DNA of 64,000 nt from Woeseiaceae bacterium (GTDB lineage Bacteria; Pseudomonadota; Gammaproteobacteria; Steroidobacterales; Woeseiaceae). The translations under genes were made by a program, and so were the position numbers. Where the stretch lies: positions 1-64,000 of the forward strand of contig JANQLK010000045.1 in assembly GCA_028280615.1 (NCBI GenBank). Direction: 5' to 3'. A model generated the notes under the pieces. It did no database searches and was not told where the DNA came from. It saw only the letters and a program-made list of their open reading frames with translations. Below are positions 25,129 to 37,508 of the stretch, one piece after another; the stretch's first letter is position 1; the number at the start of each line of letters is the position of its first letter.

Positions 25129-26079
25129 ATGAGCAATAAGAATTCGACAAACAGCGATGGCAGCCCGCTACCGGAAACGGGCAACGGCGAGGATCGGGTC
25201 GTCTACAGCGAGGAGGATCTCAACAGCGCGAGACGAGAGATCTTTGCACGGACGCGCAAGAGCCCCGAGCAAATCAGCGAGCTGTTTCGCGACGGGCGAT
25301 ATCCGTATTCGACCAGGATCGGCCGGCACCTGTATGAGCGGCACAAGGAAGAGCTGCAGGTCGAACTGCTCAAGGTGCAGAACTGGGTCAAGTTGAAAGG
25401 CGAGAAGATCGTGCTGATCTTCGAGGGCCGCGATGCGGCCGGGAAGGGGGGAACGATCAAGCGCTTCATGGAGCACCTGAATCCGCGTGCCGCGAGAGTC
25501 GTCGCCCTCGAAAAGCCGACCGATCGCGAACGCAGCCAGTGGTATTTCCAGCGCTATGTGAGTCACCTGCCAAGCCGCGGTGAGATGGTGTTCTTCGATC
25601 GTTCCTGGTACAACCGGGCTGGCGTCGAGCGCGTGATGGGCTTCTGCAATTCAATTGAGTATCTCGAATTCATGCGCCAGGTTCCAGAACTCGAGCGCAT
25701 GCTGGTTCGATCCGGGATTCGACTCTTCAAGTACTGGTTTTCCGTCACCCGAGAGGAACAGCAGCGGCGTTTCGAATCACGCCTCACGGACCCGCTCAAG
25801 CAATGGAAATTGAGTCCCGTCGACGAAAAGTCGCGCGGCATGTGGGCTGACTACACGGAGGCCAAGGAGGCGATGTTCTTCTACACGGACACGGCCGACG
25901 CGCCGTGGACGATCATCAAGTCGGACGACAAGAAGCGCGCCAGGCTGAACTGCATGCAGCATTTCCTGACTCTCATCGACTATACCGACAAAGACCATAA
26001 AGTGGTTCGCGGCCCGGACCCGTTGATTGTGGGCAGCTCGTCACAGGTCATCGAAAAAGACCAACACCTCTGGGTATAA
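25129..26079 (+). CDS. ppk2: Polyphosphate kinase 2 (class I PPK2)
   Basis: A 316-residue cytoplasmic kinase that uses polyphosphate to phosphorylate nucleoside diphosphates, or the reverse. The Walker A segment is FEGRDAAGKGGTIKRF, followed by EKPTDRERSQWYFQRYVSHL and the Walker B/lid region FFDRSWYNRAGVERVMGFC. The length fits the single-domain class I family. The N-terminal 40 residues are polar and variable. A TATACT hexamer at 25066-25071 lies upstream but lacks a good -35. The last codons contain the -10 hexamer of the following SRP RNA gene. Confidence 0.93.
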   Translation: MSNKNSTNSDGSPLPETGNGEDRVVYSEEDLNSARREIFARTRKSPEQISELFRDGRYPYSTRIGRHLYERHKEELQVELLKVQNWVKLKGEKIVLIFEGRDAAGKGGTIKRFMEHLNPRAARVVALEKPTDRERSQWYFQRYVSHLPSRGEMVFFDRSWYNRAGVERVMGFCNSIEYLEFMRQVPELERMLVRSGIRLFKYWFSVTREEQQRRFESRLTDPLKQWKLSPVDEKSRGMWADYTEAKEAMFFYTDTADAPWTIIKSDDKKRARLNCMQHFLTLIDYTDKDHKVVRGPDPLIVGSSSQVIEKDQHLWV

Positions 26080-26080
26080 T
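26075..26080 (+). promoter_or_regulatory. -10 element of the SRP RNA promoter
   Basis: A perfect TATAAT lies across the PPK2 stop codon, 8 nt before the predicted 5' end of the SRP RNA (26088). No good -35 hexamer was found at the usual distance. Confidence 0.6.
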
Positions 26081-26087
26081 CGGCGCC

Positions 26088-26193
<106 letters not shown>

Positions 26194-26293
26194 ACTCCAT
26201 TCTCTCCTGTCGCGGGCCGGCATGGCCCGACGGTCGACCGTTGGGTTACACTGACCGGTCACCGGAGCAGCAGCGCCTGATACTCGAATCCCC

Positions 26294-27913
26294 ATGAGCT
26301 ACCTCGTTCTCGCCCGCAAATGGCGTCCGCGCACATTCGCCGATACGGTCGGCCAGGAGCACGTGCTGAAGGCGCTCGTCAACGCGCTGGAGACCGGCCG
26401 CCTGCATCATGCCTACCTGTTCGCGGGCACGCGCGGAGTGGGTAAGACGACGATCGCGCGTATTCTCGCCAAGGCCATGAACTGCGAGTCCGGCGTCACG
26501 GCCGAACCGTGTGGCGAGTGCAGCGCCTGCGTCGAGATCGACGAGGGCCGCTTCGTCGACCTGATCGAGGTGGACGCCGCGTCGAAGACCAAGGTCGACG
26601 ACACGCGTGAGCTTCTCGACAACGTGCAGTACGCGCCGGCGCGCGGCCGCTACAAGGTGTACCTCATCGACGAGGTGCACATGCTGTCACGAAACTCGTT
26701 CAATGCGCTTCTCAAGACGCTCGAGGAGCCGCCGCCGCACGTCAAGTTCCTGCTTGCGACCACTGATCCGCAGAAGCTGCCGGTTACGGTTTTGTCGCGC
26801 TGCCTGCAGTTCAACCTGAGCCGCCTGACCCCGGCGCTTATTGCCGACCGGCTGGCGTACATCTGCGGCGAGGAATCGATCGAGTTCGAGGATGCCGCGA
26901 TCCACCTGCTCGCCCGCGCCGCGGACGGCAGCCTGCGCGATGCCTTGAGTCTTCTGGACCAGGCGATCGCCTACTGCGGCGGCAAGGTCGAGGAGCAGGG
27001 CGTCTCGGCCATGCTCGGCACGATCGATCGCGACCACGTTACCCGCCTGCTCAGGCTGCTTGCGGCTGACGACGGTGCGGGCCTGATTGCCGCTGTCGCG
27101 ACTATGGACGAGCAGTTCCCCGACTACCATCGGCTGCTCGACGACCTTGCGCGTTTCCTGCAGCGGGTCGCCGTTTACCAGGTCATCGGCGCTTCCGATC
27201 GCGACGACGGTTTCGACGCCGAGGAACTCGCCGAGATTGCCGGACTGATCCCCGAGCCGGACGTGCAGCTGTTCTACCAGATGGCCGTGACGGGCCGCCG
27301 CGACTTGCATCTCGCACCCGATCCCCGCAGCGGCGCCGAGATGACGCTGTTGCGCATGCTCGCCTTTCGCCCGCCTGGCAGCGCGAGCGCGACGGCCGGC
27401 GGCAGCGGCCGCCCGGCGCGCCCAGCGGTGGCGAGTCCGATGGCGAGCGCGAGTCCGCCGCCGAAAACGGCGGCCGCGTCCGTGCCTGCAGAGACGACGC
27501 AGCCCTGGCGGGACCCGGACTGGCCGGAGCTCGTCGGGTCGATGGCGCTCAAGGGTGCGGTTCGCATGCTGGCCGACAACTGTGCCTACCTGGGCCGCGA
27601 CGGCGATACGATACGCCTGAGCCTCGACAGCCGTTCTGAGTCGTCGCTCACTATGGAACGGCGGCGCGCGCTTGCCGAAGCTCTGTCGAAGCATTTCGGG
27701 GAGACGCTCAGGGTCGACGTCGTGCTCGACAAGCACCGGGACGAACCCGAAAAGGAAACCCGCGCCGAGCGGGCATCTCGCGAGAGCGACGAACTCAAGG
27801 CGGCCGCCCGGGCCTCGCTCGAGACGGATCCGACGGTGCTCGCCATGAAGGACATGTTCGGCGCCGAATTGAAAGAAGACACGATCGAACCCATATCCCC
27901 GAGCTCAGACTGA
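26294..27913 (+). CDS. dnaX: DNA polymerase III subunit gamma/tau (clamp loader)
   Basis: A 539-residue AAA+ protein of the replicative clamp loader. Residues 1-170 hold Walker A ([11 protein letters not shown]), a four-cysteine zinc module ([18 protein letters not shown]), Walker B/VHMLS ([18 protein letters not shown]) and sensor-1/SRC ([11 protein letters not shown]). A proline/alanine-rich linker follows near residue 370, then a short C-terminal domain. It is about 100 residues shorter than E. coli tau. No A-AAA-AAG slippery site is seen, so a separate gamma product by that route is unlikely. It leads the dnaX–ybaB–recR operon. Confidence 0.96.
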   Translation: MSYLVLARKWRPRTFADTVGQEHVLKALVNALETGRLHHAYLFAGTRGVGKTTIARILAKAMNCESGVTAEPCGECSACVEIDEGRFVDLIEVDAASKTKVDDTRELLDNVQYAPARGRYKVYLIDEVHMLSRNSFNALLKTLEEPPPHVKFLLATTDPQKLPVTVLSRCLQFNLSRLTPALIADRLAYICGEESIEFEDAAIHLLARAADGSLRDALSLLDQAIAYCGGKVEEQGVSAMLGTIDRDHVTRLLRLLAADDGAGLIAAVATMDEQFPDYHRLLDDLARFLQRVAVYQVIGASDRDDGFDAEELAEIAGLIPEPDVQLFYQMAVTGRRDLHLAPDPRSGAEMTLLRMLAFRPPGSASATAGGSGRPARPAVASPMASASPPPKTAAASVPAETTQPWRDPDWPELVGSMALKGAVRMLADNCAYLGRDGDTIRLSLDSRSESSLTMERRRALAEALSKHFGETLRVDVVLDKHRDEPEKETRAERASRESDELKAAARASLETDPTVLAMKDMFGAELKEDTIEPISPSSD

Positions 27914-27926
27914 CGAGGAGCAAGGC

Positions 27927-28250
27927 ATGAGAGGTGGCATTGGCCAGCTGATGAAACAGGCCCAGCAGATGCAGGCCGACATGAAGAAGGCGCAGGAGGA
28001 AATGGCGTCCATCACCGTGACGGGCGAGGCCGGGGCCGGATCGGTCCGCGTAACCATGACCTGTAAACACGTGGTCGAGCGCGTCGACATCGACGATTCG
28101 CTGATCGGCGACGACAAGGAGATGCTCGAGGACCTCGTCGTCGCGGCATTCAATGACGCGCAGCGCAAGGTCGAAGCGACGATTCAGGAGAAGTTTGCCG
28201 GCCTGGCCGGCGGGCTGGATCTGCCGGCCGGAATGAAACTGCCGTTCTGA
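27927..28250 (+). CDS. ybaB: YbaB/EbfC nucleoid-associated protein
   Basis: A 107-residue DNA-binding protein of the YbaB/EbfC family, recognised by [22 protein letters not shown] at the N-terminus and by the central [19 protein letters not shown] strand and helix. It forms dimers that bind and bridge DNA. It lies 13 nt after dnaX and 3 nt before recR, preceded by AGGAGC. Confidence 0.95.
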   Translation: MRGGIGQLMKQAQQMQADMKKAQEEMASITVTGEAGAGSVRVTMTCKHVVERVDIDDSLIGDDKEMLEDLVVAAFNDAQRKVEATIQEKFAGLAGGLDLPAGMKLPF

Positions 28251-28253
28251 GCC

Positions 28254-28853
28254 GTGTCGTATTCGCCGCTGCTCGTTGAGTTGATCGATTCGCTGCGCTG
28301 CATGCCGGGCGTCGGGCGCAAGTCGGCGCAACGGATCGCGTTTCACCTGCTCGAGCGCGATCGCGAAGGCGCGAGCGGCCTGTCGAGGGCGCTGTCGGCT
28401 GCGGTCGAAGGTATCGGTCATTGCAGCCGATGCCGCATGTTGACCGAGCACGAGATCTGCTCGATCTGTGCGGCGAGCGGGCGTGACTCCTCACAGCTTT
28501 GTGTCGTGGAGTCCCCGGCCGACGTCATGGCCGTTGAGGACGCCACGGGCTTTCGCGGGCTGTATTTCGTGCTGATGGGGCACCTGTCGCCGCTCGACGG
28601 CATCGGTCCCGGTGAACTCGGGCTCGACGTCCTCGAGCGCCGGCTGGCAGACGACACGGTCACGGAGCTGATCATCGCCACCAATCCGACCGTCGAAGGT
28701 GATGCGACTGCACACTACCTGGCGGAGCTGGCGGCGAGCCATAGCGTGGAGGCGAGCCGGATTGCGCACGGCGTACCGCTCGGCGGAGAGCTCGAATACG
28801 TCGACGGGGGCACCTTGTCGCACGCGTTCTACGGCCGGCGGGCGGTTGACTAG
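28254..28853 (+). CDS. recR: Recombination mediator RecR
   Basis: A 199-residue protein acting with RecF/RecO to load RecA at gaps. It has the N-terminal helix-hairpin-helix ([20 protein letters not shown]), a zinc finger ([16 protein letters not shown]), the Toprim fold ([15 protein letters not shown]) and the C-terminal [19 protein letters not shown] motif. A GTG start directly follows the ybaB stop, indicating coupled translation. Confidence 0.97.
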   Translation: MSYSPLLVELIDSLRCMPGVGRKSAQRIAFHLLERDREGASGLSRALSAAVEGIGHCSRCRMLTEHEICSICAASGRDSSQLCVVESPADVMAVEDATGFRGLYFVLMGHLSPLDGIGPGELGLDVLERRLADDTVTELIIATNPTVEGDATAHYLAELAASHSVEASRIAHGVPLGGELEYVDGGTLSHAFYGRRAVD

Positions 28854-28886
28854 CCCGGATGCGGTCAAACGAGGTAAACGAAGATC

Positions 28887-29231
28887 ATGATCGACTGCCT
28901 GTTCTGCAAGATAGTGGCCGGCGACATACCGGCGGATCTCGTGCACGAAACCGAGGACACGATCGCCTTTCGGGACATCAATCCGCAGGCGCCGACGCAT
29001 ATCCTGATCATCCCGCGCAAACATATCGCGACGATCAACGACATCGCTGACGAGGACCGGGCGCTTGTTGGCAGCCTCTACACGACTGCCCGTGACGTCG
29101 CGCGCCAGGAAGGTCTGGCCGAAGCAGGCTACCGCGTCGTCATGAACTGCGGCGAGGGCGCGGGCCAGTCGGTATTCCACCTGCACCTGCATCTGCTTGG
29201 CGGGCGCGGGCTGAGCTGGCCGCCGGGCTAG
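28887..29231 (+). CDS. hinT: HIT-family nucleotide hydrolase (HinT-like)
   Basis: A 114-residue HIT protein. [14 protein letters not shown] opens the fold and [17 protein letters not shown] is the histidine triad that attacks nucleoside phosphoramidates. The family hydrolyses AMP-lysine and related adenylates. It follows recR by 33 nt and may belong to the same operon. Confidence 0.93.
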   Translation: MIDCLFCKIVAGDIPADLVHETEDTIAFRDINPQAPTHILIIPRKHIATINDIADEDRALVGSLYTTARDVARQEGLAEAGYRVVMNCGEGAGQSVFHLHLHLLGGRGLSWPPG

Positions 29232-29244
29232 TTTCCTTTGCCGG

Positions 29245-30138
29245 CTAGCGACGCCGTTCCGCGAGCTTCTCGGTCGTGATCACGACCCTGCGATAGCTCT
29301 CGTAGCGCCGCTCGTCGATCGAGCCATCGTCAACGCCGGCCTTCACGGCGCAGCCGGGTTCCTGCATGTGCCGGCAGTTCGCGAACCGGCAGCGCCGGCT
29401 GGCCTCGAGGATCTCGCGAAAGCCCACCGCTGCATCCGTCGACGTCACGAGAGCGGGCGCATAGTCTCGCACGCCGGGAGAGTCGATGACGTCACCGCCC
29501 GATTCGAGCGGCAGCATGATCGAGTTGACTGTCGTGTGCCGCCCCTCCTGGTGTTTGTTCGAGATCGCCGCGGTCTTCTGGCGTTCGCTGCCGAGCACCC
29601 GGTTGATCAGGCTCGACTTGCCGACACCCGACTGGCCGACGAAGATCGCCGTGTGGCCACCGAGCACGGGGGCAAGCGCATCGACGCCGGCCGCCGTCTC
29701 GGCGCTCACCGTCATGACCCGGTAGCCGGCGGCTTCGTAGACGCCGAGCGCGGCCGCGTCGGGCGGCTCGAGGTCCGTCTTGTTGTACACCAGAACCGCG
29801 TCAGCGCCCATGAGCTCCGCGGCGGCCAGGTAGCGGTCGACGATGAACCAGTCGGGCTTCGGCGTTGCGGCCGCCACGACGACGACGAGGTCGAGGTTGG
29901 CGGCCAGTACCTCGGGCTCACCGCGCAGGTTGGGCCGGGTAAGCTCGTTGTCGCGCGCGGCGATCGCGGTGATCAGCCAATCGTCCTCGCCGTCGATCGA
30001 CTCGGCGACGACCCGGTCGCCGCAGACCGGCTTGAGCCGCCGGCCCTTGATCCGGGCATCGACTTCGGCATCGTCGCCGAGACGGAGGCGCATGCGTCGG
30101 CTGAAGGTGGCAATGACCGTGGCGTTGGGGGTAGGCAT
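29245..30138 (-). CDS. rsgA: Ribosome small-subunit biogenesis GTPase RsgA
   Basis: A 297-residue circularly permuted GTPase. It has an N-terminal OB fold (about residues 5-75), then G4 (VYNKTDLE) before G1 ([15 protein letters not shown]), G2 and G3 (DSPGVRDYA), and a C-terminal zinc knuckle ([14 protein letters not shown]). It helps mature the 30S subunit. It is shorter at the N-terminus than E. coli RsgA. Divergent from orn, as is common in Gammaproteobacteria. Confidence 0.96.
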   Translation of the reverse strand: MPTPNATVIATFSRRMRLRLGDDAEVDARIKGRRLKPVCGDRVVAESIDGEDDWLITAIAARDNELTRPNLRGEPEVLAANLDLVVVVAAATPKPDWFIVDRYLAAAELMGADAVLVYNKTDLEPPDAAALGVYEAAGYRVMTVSAETAAGVDALAPVLGGHTAIFVGQSGVGKSSLINRVLGSERQKTAAISNKHQEGRHTTVNSIMLPLESGGDVIDSPGVRDYAPALVTSTDAAVGFREILEASRRCRFANCRHMQEPGCAVKAGVDDGSIDERRYESYRRVVITTEKLAERRR

Positions 30139-30219
30139 GCGGGTAGGGTGAAGTCGAAGGTCGTCGAGTATGCCCGCGCCGGTGGAGCGCTGTACAGCGG
30201 CTCAAGTTACACTAGCGGC

Positions 30220-30780
30220 ATGGACAAGAGCAGCAATCTGATCTGGATCGATCTCGAAATGACCGGGCTCGACACGGTCAGCGACACGATCATCGAGATC
30301 GCCACAATCGTCACGGACAAGCACCTCAACGAGTTGGCCGAAGGGCCCGTCATCGCCATCGGGCAGGATCGAGATACGATGGACGCGATGGACGACTGGA
30401 ATACGCGCCAGCACGCCGAAAGCGGCCTGACGGCGAGAGTGCTCGACAGTTCGACGACGCTCGCGGAGGCCGAGTCTGCGACACTCGAGTTTCTTGCCGG
30501 GTGGACCGAGCCCGGCAGTTCACCGATGGCCGGCAACAGCATCTGCCAGGACCGCCGATTCCTGGCTCGCGAAATGCCGGAGCTCGAGCGCTACTTTCAC
30601 TATCGCAACCTCGACGTCAGCGCCCTGAAGATTGTTGCGGAGATGTGGGCGCCGACCGTGGCATCCGGATTCCGCAAGGCGTCGACTCACCGTGCGCTGG
30701 CCGACATTCGCGACTCCATCGGTGAGCTGGCATGGTATCGCGACCATCTTCTGAGCCCGGCCGCGCTCGCCGTGGATTAG
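30220..30780 (+). CDS. orn: Oligoribonuclease
   Basis: A 186-residue DEDDh exonuclease that degrades RNA dinucleotides and pGpG. The conserved motifs are [10 protein letters not shown] (Exo I), [10 protein letters not shown] (Exo II) and [11 protein letters not shown] with catalytic H and D (Exo III). The ATG at 30220 gives the standard N-terminus ([14 protein letters not shown]); the frame runs far upstream but only as the antisense of rsgA. The stop codon TAG overlaps the GTG of the next gene by one nt. Confidence 0.96.
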   Translation: MDKSSNLIWIDLEMTGLDTVSDTIIEIATIVTDKHLNELAEGPVIAIGQDRDTMDAMDDWNTRQHAESGLTARVLDSSTTLAEAESATLEFLAGWTEPGSSPMAGNSICQDRRFLAREMPELERYFHYRNLDVSALKIVAEMWAPTVASGFRKASTHRALADIRDSIGELAWYRDHLLSPAALAVD

Positions 30781-31385
30781 TGGGCCGCTCACCGCCCACG
30801 GCTCCGGCAGCCCGGCGTAACTCCGGTGCTATCCTGGGCGTACTCGAGCGTGAGTTCGCCCGGTCGAAAGCCGTGCTGGAGATCGGCTCCGGGACCGGTG
30901 AGCACGCCGTGATCATGGCGGCATCGCTTACCCACCTGAGCTGGCAAGCAACCGATCTTGGCGAGCGTCTGCCGGGCATCCGCCTGCAGATCGAGGCGGC
31001 AGGTAGCCGGGACATGCCGGCGCCGATTGTCCTCGACGTCACGCGCAGGCCCGAGCCGGGGCGCTACGACGGTGTCTTCACGGCCAATACGCTGCACATC
31101 GTCGATGAAGCGGGCGTCGAGGGGTTGGTCGCCCACGCCGCCGCGGCGCTCGTGCCGGGCGGACGCTTTTGTTGCTACGGGCCGTTCAGGCGCGACGGCG
31201 ATTTCAGCACCCCGAGCAATGCAAGGTTCGATGCTTCGCTAAGGGCAGGAGGCGTTGGCATGGGTATCCGGGACCTGGAGACCGTCGATGCTCTGTGCGA
31301 TCGGGCAGGGCTCGGCCACCTGCGGACATATGCCATGCCCGCCAACAATCTCCTCGTCGTCTGGGAGAAGATGAATGCGGGCTAG
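30780..31385 (+). CDS. DUF938-family SAM-dependent methyltransferase
   Basis: A 201-residue class I methyltransferase-like protein with a SAM loop VLEIGSGTGEHAVIMA preceded by the PAARRNSGAILGVL motif. LSWQATDLGERLPGI and FTANTLHIVDEAGVEGL are typical of the DUF938 family. The substrate is unknown. The GTG at 30780 overlaps the orn stop by one base, giving the expected family N-terminus. Confidence 0.85.
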   Translation: MGRSPPTAPAARRNSGAILGVLEREFARSKAVLEIGSGTGEHAVIMAASLTHLSWQATDLGERLPGIRLQIEAAGSRDMPAPIVLDVTRRPEPGRYDGVFTANTLHIVDEAGVEGLVAHAAAALVPGGRFCCYGPFRRDGDFSTPSNARFDASLRAGGVGMGIRDLETVDALCDRAGLGHLRTYAMPANNLLVVWEKMNAG

Positions 31386-31773
31386 CAGCACCGTGACGCA
31401 CACCGGCGGCTGCCATTGCGGGCGGGTTCGCTTTGAAGTCGACGCCCCGGCCAGAATCGTCGCGGAGGAATGCAATTGCAGCATCTGCAGCAAGTCGGGT
31501 TACCTGCACCTGATTGCGCCGCTGAAGAACTTTCGACTGCTCGCCGGCGCCGATGCTATCGAGACCTACACATTCAATACAGGCGTCGCCCGGCATACGT
31601 TCTGCCGCCGCTGCGGTGTCAAGTCGTTCTACACACCGCGCTCTCACCCCGACGGTGTCAGCGTGAACGTCCGCTGCCTGGACTCGCAAACGGTCCAATC
31701 CGTCGCAACGAGAGCCTTCGACGGTCAGAACTGGGAACTGAACGCCTCCAAACTGTCGCCAATAAGCGACTGA
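31375..31773 (+). CDS. GFA/CENP-V family zinc protein
   Basis: A 132-residue protein of the glutathione-dependent formaldehyde-activating enzyme (GFA) fold. The zinc-binding cysteines are in GGCHCGRVRFEV, CNCSICSKSGY and FCRRCGVKSFY. Many members are not true formaldehyde-activating enzymes. The ATG overlaps the end of the methyltransferase gene by 11 nt, so the two are probably coupled. Confidence 0.85.
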   Translation: MRASSTVTHTGGCHCGRVRFEVDAPARIVAEECNCSICSKSGYLHLIAPLKNFRLLAGADAIETYTFNTGVARHTFCRRCGVKSFYTPRSHPDGVSVNVRCLDSQTVQSVATRAFDGQNWELNASKLSPISD

Positions 31774-31853
31774 TTTAACTACCGTTTGGGTGGAACATCG
31801 GGGCGACATAACCTATAGTGGCGGGTTTTCAAGCTGAGACGATCGGATACGCG

Positions 31854-32534
31854 ATGTTGAGCACCCACGGCGCGCGATGGCTTTTCGCGATGGCGCTTTT
31901 CCTTGTATTCCCGCAACCGGCAAGCGGCCAGGCTGCATGGGTTAGTGACCAGTTCGAGATCACGCTCCGGACCGGCCCCAGCACGAGCAACGCCATCGAA
32001 CGGATGCTGGCGAGCGGTACCCAGGTCGAGGTGCTCGAGCGTGACGCGGCCTCTGGGTACGCGCGCGTGCGCACGTCGGCAGGCACGGAAGGTTGGGTCC
32101 TGATCCGTTATCTGATGTCCGAGCCCAGCGCCCGCGAGCAGCTGCGTGCCCTGACCGGACAGCTGAACGACGCGACGTCAGAAGGGGCGACGCTCGAATC
32201 GCAGCTGGCCAGCGTACGCGGCGAACTCAACGAGGCGCAGCTTCGCGTTGGCGAACTCGAACGGGAGAAGGCGACGCTCGAACGGGATCTCGACGAGATA
32301 CGGCGGACGGCGGCGGATACGCTGGGCGTCAACCAGCGAAACCAGTCGCTTCGCCAGGAGCTAAGCGATGCCGAGATACGCATCGACACGCTCGAACACG
32401 AGAACCGCGGCCTGCGAAGCGAGACGCGACATCTCTGGATCGGGACGGGCGCCGTCAGCGTCGTCGTCGGTATCATTTTAGGCCTCTGGCTGCCGCGTAT
32501 TCGCGTGCAGAAGCGTCGCTACGACAGGTTTTAG
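31854..32534 (+). CDS. SH3-domain/coiled-coil membrane protein (TIGR04211, YgiM-like)
   Basis: A 226-residue envelope protein. It has a signal peptide (WLFAMALFLVFPQPASG), a bacterial SH3 domain (AAWVSDQFEITLRTGPS to GWVLIRYLMSEPSAR), a long coiled coil of about 100 residues (REQLRALTGQLND and on), and a C-terminal transmembrane helix (VSVVVGIILGLWLP) with a basic tail. This order fits the YgiM/TIGR04211 family. The ATG at 31854 directly precedes the signal peptide; a GTG at 31818 is less likely. Function in the family is unknown. Confidence 0.88.
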   Translation: MLSTHGARWLFAMALFLVFPQPASGQAAWVSDQFEITLRTGPSTSNAIERMLASGTQVEVLERDAASGYARVRTSAGTEGWVLIRYLMSEPSAREQLRALTGQLNDATSEGATLESQLASVRGELNEAQLRVGELEREKATLERDLDEIRRTAADTLGVNQRNQSLRQELSDAEIRIDTLEHENRGLRSETRHLWIGTGAVSVVVGIILGLWLPRIRVQKRRYDRF

Positions 32535-32566
32535 GCGCCGCGGCTACGACGCGACGGCGGGGCGCG

Positions 32567-34930
<2,364 letters not shown>

Positions 34931-34976
34931 GTTGTGCTCCCTTGAGGTTCCCAGCCCGGACGTGGACAATCGTCGC

Positions 34977-35801
34977 ATGGACGAGCGAATGGTTTTCTTT
35001 ATATCCGACCAGACTGGCGTGACGGCCGAGACGCTCGGGCACAGCCTGTTAACGCAGTTCAATGGGCAGGATTTTCGGCAAGTGACTTTGCCATTTATAG
35101 ATTCCGAAGACAAGGCGAGGGAGGCCGTCGCTCGGATCAATCGCTCTGCCGTTGACGAGACGCACCGCCCGATCGTCTTTTCGACGCTCGTGCAGGACGA
35201 GCTGCGGCGGATTATCCGCAGTGTCGACGGACTGCATCTCGATATATTCGACGCCTTCCTGGCGGAACTCGGCGAGGAACTCGACCAAGAGCCGACCAAT
35301 GAGCCGGGCCGGGCCCACGGCATGCGCGACATCGATGCCTACATGAAGCGCATCGAGGCCACCAATTTCGCGCTCGCAAACGACGATGGCGGCGTCAGCC
35401 GAAACTACTCGGTCGCCGACGTGATCCTCGTCGGCGTGTCGCGGTCGGGAAAGACGCCGACCTGCCTGTATCTGGCGATGCAGTACGGCGTCTACGCGGC
35501 GAACTATCCGCTCACCGAGGAGGAATTCGAGAGCGGAATCTTGCCGAAGGTACTCGCTGAACATAAGCACAAGCTGTTCGGGCTGACGATCGCGCCGGAC
35601 CGGCTGCGGCAGATTCGCAAGGAGCGGCGCTCGGTGGGCCGGTATTCGACGGCTCAACAGGTCCGTTTCGAGCTCAGAGAAGCGGAAAAACTGTTCAAAC
35701 GATTCGGCATTCCGTACGTCGACACGACGGAGTTCTCAATCGAGGAGATTGCCAGCCGAATACTCGATAGTACCGGTGTAGAACGTCGAGTTCGACCCTG
35801 A
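34977..35801 (+). CDS. ppsR: PEP synthase regulatory protein (bifunctional kinase/pyrophosphorylase)
   Basis: A 274-residue DUF299 protein that inactivates PpsA by ADP-dependent phosphorylation and reactivates it by phosphate-dependent removal. [19 protein letters not shown] marks the N-terminus, and the P-loop is [18 protein letters not shown]. The ATG at 34977 is preferred, though one at 34989 is possible. Only 46 nt separate it from the ppsA start, so the two promoters must overlap or lie within each other's coding regions. Confidence 0.95.
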   Translation: MDERMVFFISDQTGVTAETLGHSLLTQFNGQDFRQVTLPFIDSEDKAREAVARINRSAVDETHRPIVFSTLVQDELRRIIRSVDGLHLDIFDAFLAELGEELDQEPTNEPGRAHGMRDIDAYMKRIEATNFALANDDGGVSRNYSVADVILVGVSRSGKTPTCLYLAMQYGVYAANYPLTEEEFESGILPKVLAEHKHKLFGLTIAPDRLRQIRKERRSVGRYSTAQQVRFELREAEKLFKRFGIPYVDTTEFSIEEIASRILDSTGVERRVRP

Positions 35802-35833
35802 TTTCCACGCCGGGTTGCTGCTATATTGGCGGC

Positions 35834-36295
35834 ATGTTGCTCGATTCCAGACTGGTTCCGGAGACCATAATCAAGCCGCGAAGCTTCGTCGGCCTGATGT
35901 CGGTTTATGAGAGCAACTACCTGAGGCTTCTGCACCTCGTTCCCGACCTGGAGCGGCTCGACGGTTGCTACCGCTCCCGGGTCGCCGGCGACTGTGATCT
36001 GCACCTCGAAATCCTCGAGCGCAGCCGCTACACGGTCACTCTGGCGCTGACCTATTACTTCGAGACCGGCCAGGGCAAAGTGGCGGACCCGGATCTCATG
36101 GTCCGGGCCTATCTCGACGGCCGGCTGGCCGAGGCGATGAATTTCGGCAATGTCGACGGCGAGCACCGGCACGCCGAGCTCAGGCGCCTCGTCAAGACCG
36201 AGCGACGCGAGCTCGACGCGCGCTGGACGCGCAACATGGTGCTGAACAAGTGGCTGGACTACCTGATCGAACAAGGCCACCTGATCCTCGATTGA
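35834..36295 (+). CDS. DUF1249 family protein (YqiB-like)
   Basis: A 153-residue protein with the DUF1249 pattern FVGLMSVYESNYLRLLHLVPDL, SRYTVTLALTYYFETG, DLMVRAYLDGRLAEAMNF, and a C-terminal NKWLDYLIEQGHLIL. It follows ppsR on the same strand by 32 nt. Members occur widely in Gammaproteobacteria; the function is unknown. Confidence 0.9.
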   Translation: MLLDSRLVPETIIKPRSFVGLMSVYESNYLRLLHLVPDLERLDGCYRSRVAGDCDLHLEILERSRYTVTLALTYYFETGQGKVADPDLMVRAYLDGRLAEAMNFGNVDGEHRHAELRRLVKTERRELDARWTRNMVLNKWLDYLIEQGHLILD

Positions 36296-36476
36296 GCACC
36301 CCCGGATGCAGCCGCCGGCGCTTCCCGGCCCACACAGCCCCGTTCTTCAGACGGGCTCTGCTGTCCCCGAAACTGTCGATTCGGTCAGCGATTATCGAGC
36401 CGGTCGCTGAGATTATTCTGTTAATCGGCCCGGCGGTTATGGGTCCTCGAGTCGGATTATGTAAAGGAACACGGTC

Positions 36477-37508
36477 TTGGCGAGCCTTACGGCCATTTTC
36501 GGAAACGCGCAGGCGGATGAGGGCGACAGCGAAAAGCTGCTCGAGCTCTACTGGAATCGCGCCGAACTCAAGAAGGAGTTCGCAGCGCTGCGGGACGAGA
36601 CCTTCAGCCTCCAGAAACGCATCGAGGAGCAGGAAGGCGACAAGGCACGGCTGACGCAGAAGTACGAGCAGCTGGAGAGCCTGTTGCTCGATCCCGACTG
36701 GGCGCACAGCGTGATCGTGCACTACCAGCTGCGCGCTCTCAACGCGAGCCTCAAACGAAAGGTCGCGCGGTTTGCGGAACGGCTCAAACAGCAGCGCGAA
36801 AAGCGCGAACATAGCCGTCTGCTCAGCGTCTGGGAAGACCGAAACAACGCCGAGAAGGAGCAGATTGCGGCCAGCATCGGCGAGCAGCGCATGCAAGTAC
36901 AACTGCTCGAGGATCAGCTACAGCAGGTTCGCCAGCGCTATTCGGCCATGGGTGCGATCGCGCGCTTCTTCAGGAAACGTGCCGTCACACGCGAGCTGGA
37001 TGCCATCGTTGGCACGATCGAGTCTCACCAGGCCAGGGAAAAAGAGTTGATCGGCGAAATCGAGGAAGTCGAGCGCCGCGAGGCGCCGGATACTCAGGGC
37101 CTTACGGTCAGCCAGAAGCGATCAATCAACTTCATGATTCTCTCCTTCGTGCAGCATGTCTATCTGCATTTCGAGGAAGGCAACCTGGCCATGCTCGCGA
37201 AGGAAGCCGGCGACAAGAGCGTCGGCGCGATCAAGTACGGCAGCAAACGCGAGTGCGATGCACTACTGAAGCACCTTGCAGCGAGCGCCGGGTCGTTCGA
37301 CGGCGTGGGCAGCTTCGCGGACGCGCTGCAGGTGAGGGCAAAGCTGTTGAGCGAAAAGGCCAAATTCCGCAGCGACGACGAGGCGTTGCCGATCGCATCG
37401 TCGGTGGCCACGGTCTACCGTATTCACGACAACCGACTGGTCGACGAGCAGCCTGGCAATTTGTTCGGCGAGAACTACTGGGGTATCGGCGACGCGGTAA
37501 GCAACTAG
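36477..37508 (+). CDS. Unrecognised coiled-coil protein
   Basis: A 343-residue soluble protein without signal peptide. Residues about 20-200 are long, charged helices with coiled-coil heptads (ELKKEFAALRDETFSLQKRI, LKRKVARFAERLKQQREKRE, QLLEDQLQQVRQRYSAM). The C-terminal third is less charged (NFMILSFVQHVYLHFEEGNL, DALPIASSVATVYRIHDN-like segments). The start is a TTG at 36477 with AAAGGA eight nt upstream. No family was recognised. A 181-nt region upstream holds no gene. It is convergent with the next gene, sharing CTAG at the stops. Confidence 0.6.
   Translation: MASLTAIFGNAQADEGDSEKLLELYWNRAELKKEFAALRDETFSLQKRIEEQEGDKARLTQKYEQLESLLLDPDWAHSVIVHYQLRALNASLKRKVARFAERLKQQREKREHSRLLSVWEDRNNAEKEQIAASIGEQRMQVQLLEDQLQQVRQRYSAMGAIARFFRKRAVTRELDAIVGTIESHQAREKELIGEIEEVERREAPDTQGLTVSQKRSINFMILSFVQHVYLHFEEGNLAMLAKEAGDKSVGAIKYGSKRECDALLKHLAASAGSFDGVGSFADALQVRAKLLSEKAKFRSDDEALPIASSVATVYRIHDNRLVDEQPGNLFGENYWGIGDAVSN

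Noticed and set aside
27457..27474. Hairpin with AAAA loop as a programmed frameshift signal in dnaX
   Set aside because: The local codons CCG AAA ACG do not form a slippery heptamer, and the hairpin arises in a GC-rich linker. Kept only as a minor note.
29368..30219. Upstream extension of the orn frame
   Set aside because: It is antisense to rsgA, and the recognised Orn N-terminus begins at 30220.
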